From Acidobacteriota bacterium (GTDB lineage: Bacteria > Acidobacteriota > Vicinamibacteria > Vicinamibacterales > Fen-181): a stretch of 64,000 nucleotides of DNA. The notes under the pieces were generated by a model. The model saw nothing but the letters and a program-made list of their open reading frames with translations, had not been told where the DNA came from and ran no database searches. The stretch covers positions 23,227 to 87,226 of the forward strand of contig PMZR01000136.1 of NCBI GenBank assembly GCA_003170135.1, written 5' to 3'. The position numbers were made by a program, and so were the translations under genes. Shown here piece after piece: positions 59,273 to 64,000 of the stretch (its first letter is position 1; each line of letters opens with the position of its first letter).

Positions 59273-60709
59273 ATGTGCGGCATCACCGGCAAACTGGTCT
59301 TCGATCGCAGCGAGCCGATCGGCCGTGACGTCATCTTCGCGATGACGAGCGCGCTCGGCCACCGCGGGCCCGACGGGTTCGGCCTTCACTTTGCCCCCGG
59401 CCTCGGCCTCGGGCATCGTCGCGTTGCCGCCGCCGGTCCAGCCGAACGGCAACCGCTCGCCAACCAGGACGAGACCGTGTGGGTGGCGCTCGACGGCGAG
59501 ATCCACAACGCCGAGGGCCTGCGCAGCCAGTTGAAGGCGCACGGCCGGGTCTTCCGGACAACGAGCGGCGCCGAGGTGATCGTCCAGGGATACGAGCAGT
59601 GGGGCGATCTAGTTGTCGGGCGGTTGCGCGGCCCGTTCGCCTTCGCGCTCTGGGATGGCCGGCGCAGGCGACTGCTGCTCGGCCGCGACCGGCTCAGTGT
59701 CAGGCCGCTGCACTACTCGACGCTCGATGGCCGCGGCGTGGTGTTCGCCTCGGAGATCAAGGCGCTGTTCGAAGATCCCCAGGTCGGTCGCGAGTGGGAG
59801 CCGGCGGCCATCAGGGAGTACATGACGCTCGGCTGCGTTTTGTCACCCGCCAGCGTCTTTCGGCGCATCGTGAAGCTGCCCCCGGGTCACCTGCTGACGG
59901 CCGAGCACGGCCGGGTCCGCGTCTCGCAGTACTGGGAACTGCCGTTCGCCACCGAGAGGCGCGAGCGTCCCGAGGGCGAGTACCTCGAGCGCCTCGACGC
60001 GCTGTTGCGCGAGGTGGTCGCCACGCACCTTGGCGGCGACACGCCGGCCGGCGTCATGCTCTCGCCGGGAGTCTCGTCGGCCGCGGTGGCCAGCTACGCG
60101 GTCGAGGTGTCAGCATCGCCGATTGCCACGACGACGGTCGGATTCGACGCGCCGCCATTCGACGACATCCAGCGCACGCGAGCGCTCGCCCGGCAGATCG
60201 GCTCCCGCCACTACACCGACCTCGTGACGCCGGACGTCGCGGACCTGCTCCCTCGTCTGGTTGACAATCTCCTGACGACGATCGACCGGACGGGCACGGC
60301 CGCCTCGCTTCAGATCCGCCTGCCCATGCTCGACCACGAGATCGTCGAATTTGCCGCGACCGTCCCCTCGTCGCTGAAGGTCCGCGGCCAGACAACCCAG
60401 TACCTGCTCGGGCAGCTACTCCAGGCCCGCATGCCACGGCACCTGTTGCGGCCGAGCGCGCATCCCTTCGAGCCGCTGGCGGCGGCCTGGCTGCGGGGCC
60501 CACTGGCCTCGTTGGTGTCCGACCTGCTGCTGAGCGGGCGCTTCCGCCAGCGCGGGATCTTCGATGCGAAGGCCGTCACGCGAATCTGGCAGCGACACCT
60601 GACCGGCCGGAACGACCATCACCGGGAACTATGGGCGCTCCTGATGCTGGAACTCTGGTTCGAGCGTTTCGTGGACCGCCCTGGCGAGCAACGTCTGCGC
60701 GCGGCGTAG
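59273..60709 (+). CDS. degenerate asparagine-synthase-like protein, copy 2
   Basis: A 478-residue protein starting 1 bp after the GT4 stop. Cys2 is kept (MCGITGK), but glutaminase residues are altered: NGEIYN reads DGEIHN and the SDTE motif reads SGAE. The synthetase P-loop SGGIDSS is replaced by SPGVSSAA, and about 150 residues, including the SGDGGDE block, are missing: DLLPRLVDNLL jumps to TIDRTGTAASLQIRLPMLD. It is intact as a frame, so it may be translated as a non-catalytic partner of its intact neighbours. Confidence 0.8.
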   Translation: MCGITGKLVFDRSEPIGRDVIFAMTSALGHRGPDGFGLHFAPGLGLGHRRVAAAGPAERQPLANQDETVWVALDGEIHNAEGLRSQLKAHGRVFRTTSGAEVIVQGYEQWGDLVVGRLRGPFAFALWDGRRRRLLLGRDRLSVRPLHYSTLDGRGVVFASEIKALFEDPQVGREWEPAAIREYMTLGCVLSPASVFRRIVKLPPGHLLTAEHGRVRVSQYWELPFATERRERPEGEYLERLDALLREVVATHLGGDTPAGVMLSPGVSSAAVASYAVEVSASPIATTTVGFDAPPFDDIQRTRALARQIGSRHYTDLVTPDVADLLPRLVDNLLTTIDRTGTAASLQIRLPMLDHEIVEFAATVPSSLKVRGQTTQYLLGQLLQARMPRHLLRPSAHPFEPLAAAWLRGPLASLVSDLLLSGRFRQRGIFDAKAVTRIWQRHLTGRNDHHRELWALLMLELWFERFVDRPGEQRLRAA

Positions 60710-60720
60710 GAACCAACGAA

Positions 60721-62727
<2,007 letters not shown>

Positions 62728-62743
62728 CGCCACGCGCATCACC

Positions 62744-62759
62744 GCCGGCCTTCGCCGGC
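62744..62759. terminator. short GC hairpin followed by TTT
   Basis: GCCGGC-CTTC-GCCGGC is a perfect 6-bp stem with a 4-base loop, followed by TTTC, in the 40-bp gap between the amidotransferase and the next GT4 gene. It may be a weak terminator or only a GC-rich repeat; the gap is too short to decide. Confidence 0.35.
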
Positions 62760-62767
62760 TTTCGACG

Positions 62768-64000
62768 ATGAAGATCCTCTGGCTGAACGCGAACCTGCTG
62801 CTGCCGCTCGACAAGGGCGGCAAGCTGCGCACCTGGCATCTGATGCGGCACCTCGCCCCGCGGCACCAGATTACCTACCTGTCCTTCGCCGAACCGGGCG
62901 TCCCGCGCGCGCTCGTCGACGGCATGCGGGAGGTGTGCAGTCGCGTCGAAACCGTGCCGCGCGCCGAGACCGCGAAGGGCAGCCTGGCATTCTACGCCGA
63001 CGTCCTCCGGTATCTGTTCACCCCGCTGCCATATGCCGTCGCGAAATACCGGTCGCCGGCGTTCGCCCGACGCGTGCGCGAGTTGCTCGACGCCGAGCGG
63101 TTCGACCTCGTACTCTGCGATTTCCTGGTCCCGGCCGTGAACCTGCCGACGGCCCTTCCGTGCCCCGCCGTCGTCTTCACGCACAACGTCGAAGCGGAGA
63201 TCTGGCGACGGCACGTGGAGGCCCAGTCGGGCGCGACTGGGCGCCTGCTCTACCGCGCGCAGTGGCGGCGCATGCTGCGCTTCGAGCGGGACACGCTCGC
63301 GCGCTTCGGCCTCGTGCTTGCCGTCTCCGACGCCGATCGGCGCACCTTCGCCCATCTGTACGGCGCGCGCGTCCCGGCGCCCGTGTTCGTCGTCAAGACC
63401 GGCGTCGACACGGACTATTTCTCGCCCGCGGGGCCGCCCGCCGAGCCGCGCCACCTGGTGTTCACGGGCTCGATGGACTGGATTCCGAACGAAGACGCGA
63501 TGCTGTCGTTCGTGCGCGACGTCCTGCCGCGCATCCGCCGGGAGGAACCGGGCGTGACGCTGAGCATCGTGGGGCGCGCGCCGACCCCGGCGGTGCGGGC
63601 GCTCGGGCGCCAGCCAGGCGTCGAGGTCACGGGCAGCGTGGACGACGTGAGGCCGCACATCGCGCGGGCGGCGGTCTACGTGGTGCCGATTCGCATCGGC
63701 GGCGGAACGCGCCTGAAGATTTTCGAAGCGATGGCCATGGGCAAGGCCGTCGTGTCGACAGAGGTCGGCGCCGAAGGGCTCCCGGTGACGCCGGGCGCCG
63801 ACATTCTCATCGAGGATTCGCCCGACGGGTTCGCCCGCGCGGTCATCGATCTGCTCCGCGACGACGCCAGGCGCGCCAGCCTGGAGCGCGCCGCGCGCGC
63901 GCTCGTCATGGGCGAATACGACTGGACCGCTGTCGGCCACGAACTGGAACGGGCCCTCGTCTCGTTTGCGGCCAGGCCGTTCGAGGCGATGCCGGCGGCC
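62768..64000 (+). CDS. family-4 glycosyltransferase, truncated by the window end
   Basis: 411 codons are open from the ATG at 62768 to the end of the window. The start MKILWLNANLLLPLDKGGKLRTW and LMRHLAPRHQITYLSF resemble the Stp1-type sugar transferases of PEP-CTERM/EpsH loci. The GT-B C-terminal domain shows LVFTGSMDWIPNEDAML, VYVVPIRIGGGTRLKIFEAMAMGKAVVST and GAEGLPV, with the conserved Glu in FEAMAMG. No stop is reached, so the C-terminus lies outside. Confidence 0.83.
   Translation, partial: MKILWLNANLLLPLDKGGKLRTWHLMRHLAPRHQITYLSFAEPGVPRALVDGMREVCSRVETVPRAETAKGSLAFYADVLRYLFTPLPYAVAKYRSPAFARRVRELLDAERFDLVLCDFLVPAVNLPTALPCPAVVFTHNVEAEIWRRHVEAQSGATGRLLYRAQWRRMLRFERDTLARFGLVLAVSDADRRTFAHLYGARVPAPVFVVKTGVDTDYFSPAGPPAEPRHLVFTGSMDWIPNEDAMLSFVRDVLPRIRREEPGVTLSIVGRAPTPAVRALGRQPGVEVTGSVDDVRPHIARAAVYVVPIRIGGGTRLKIFEAMAMGKAVVSTEVGAEGLPVTPGADILIEDSPDGFARAVIDLLRDDARRASLERAARALVMGEYDWTAVGHELERALVSFAARPFEAMPAA

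Overview
The window is GC-rich bacterial chromosome with closely packed genes, many of them overlapping by 1-4 bp (ATGA, GTGA, TGATG). No rRNA, tRNA, CRISPR array or prophage is visible. Paired secreted proteins with carboxypeptidase-regulatory (Cna-B-like) repeats, exported TldD-type proteins, a DUF6599-like protein and a sigma54-controlled exopolysaccharide locus together suggest an Acidobacteriota genome, possibly of the Vicinamibacteria type. This placement is inferred from gene content; no marker gene in the window proves it.

Left part (1-26 kb), mixed housekeeping and accessory genes. It starts with the 3' end of a ferritin-like gene, then a secreted nucleoside-permease-like protein, two coupled secreted carboxypeptidase-regulatory proteins, a VapBC toxin-antitoxin pair and two coupled exported TldD-family proteins, only one of which keeps the HExxxH zinc motif. 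A REP-associated tyrosine transposase follows, bracketed by doubled inverted palindromic repeats. Next come a small zinc-ribbon protein and a minus-strand operon (Tat-exported Fe-S aldo/keto reductase, LolA-like protein, cupin) preceded by a DUF6599-like gene. After these lie a pseudouridine synthase, uridine kinase, a hybrid histidine kinase, a broken GNAT gene, a ferritin-like protein, an ABC-2 transporter, a split TPP-dependent decarboxylase, a methyltransferase, a DedA protein, a beta-helix protein and an 81-residue exported mini-protein.

Right part (26-64 kb), one large plus-strand exopolysaccharide locus. It opens with regulators: a sensorless degenerate kinase, two NtrC-type sigma54 activators, a consensus -24/-12 promoter and a degenerate GGDEF-like protein. 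The export and polymerisation machine follows: Wza-like export protein, beta-barrel, Wzz-like chain-length protein, BY-kinase, polyprenyl glycosylphosphotransferase, flippase, nucleotidyltransferase, XrtA/PEP-CTERM-type ATPase, UDP-sugar dehydrogenase, glycosyltransferase and O-antigen ligase/polymerase. The last block is decoration: a GT2-CDP-glycerol transferase fusion, a secreted CBM-like protein, three related GT2 enzymes, a second flippase, a GT4-heparinase II/III fusion, three asparagine-synthase-like amidotransferases and two GT4 enzymes, the last cut by the window end.

How the genes may work together (inference): the dehydrogenase supplies uronic acids, the amidotransferases may convert them to uronamides, the CDP-glycerol-transferase-like domain may add a phosphodiester group, and the heparinase-type lyase domain could trim the uronic-acid polymer. 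Several components resemble the exosortase A (PEP-CTERM) EPS locus, but no exosortase is encoded here. Heptanucleotide tandem repeats and TGAA-loop hairpins are scattered between and inside genes.
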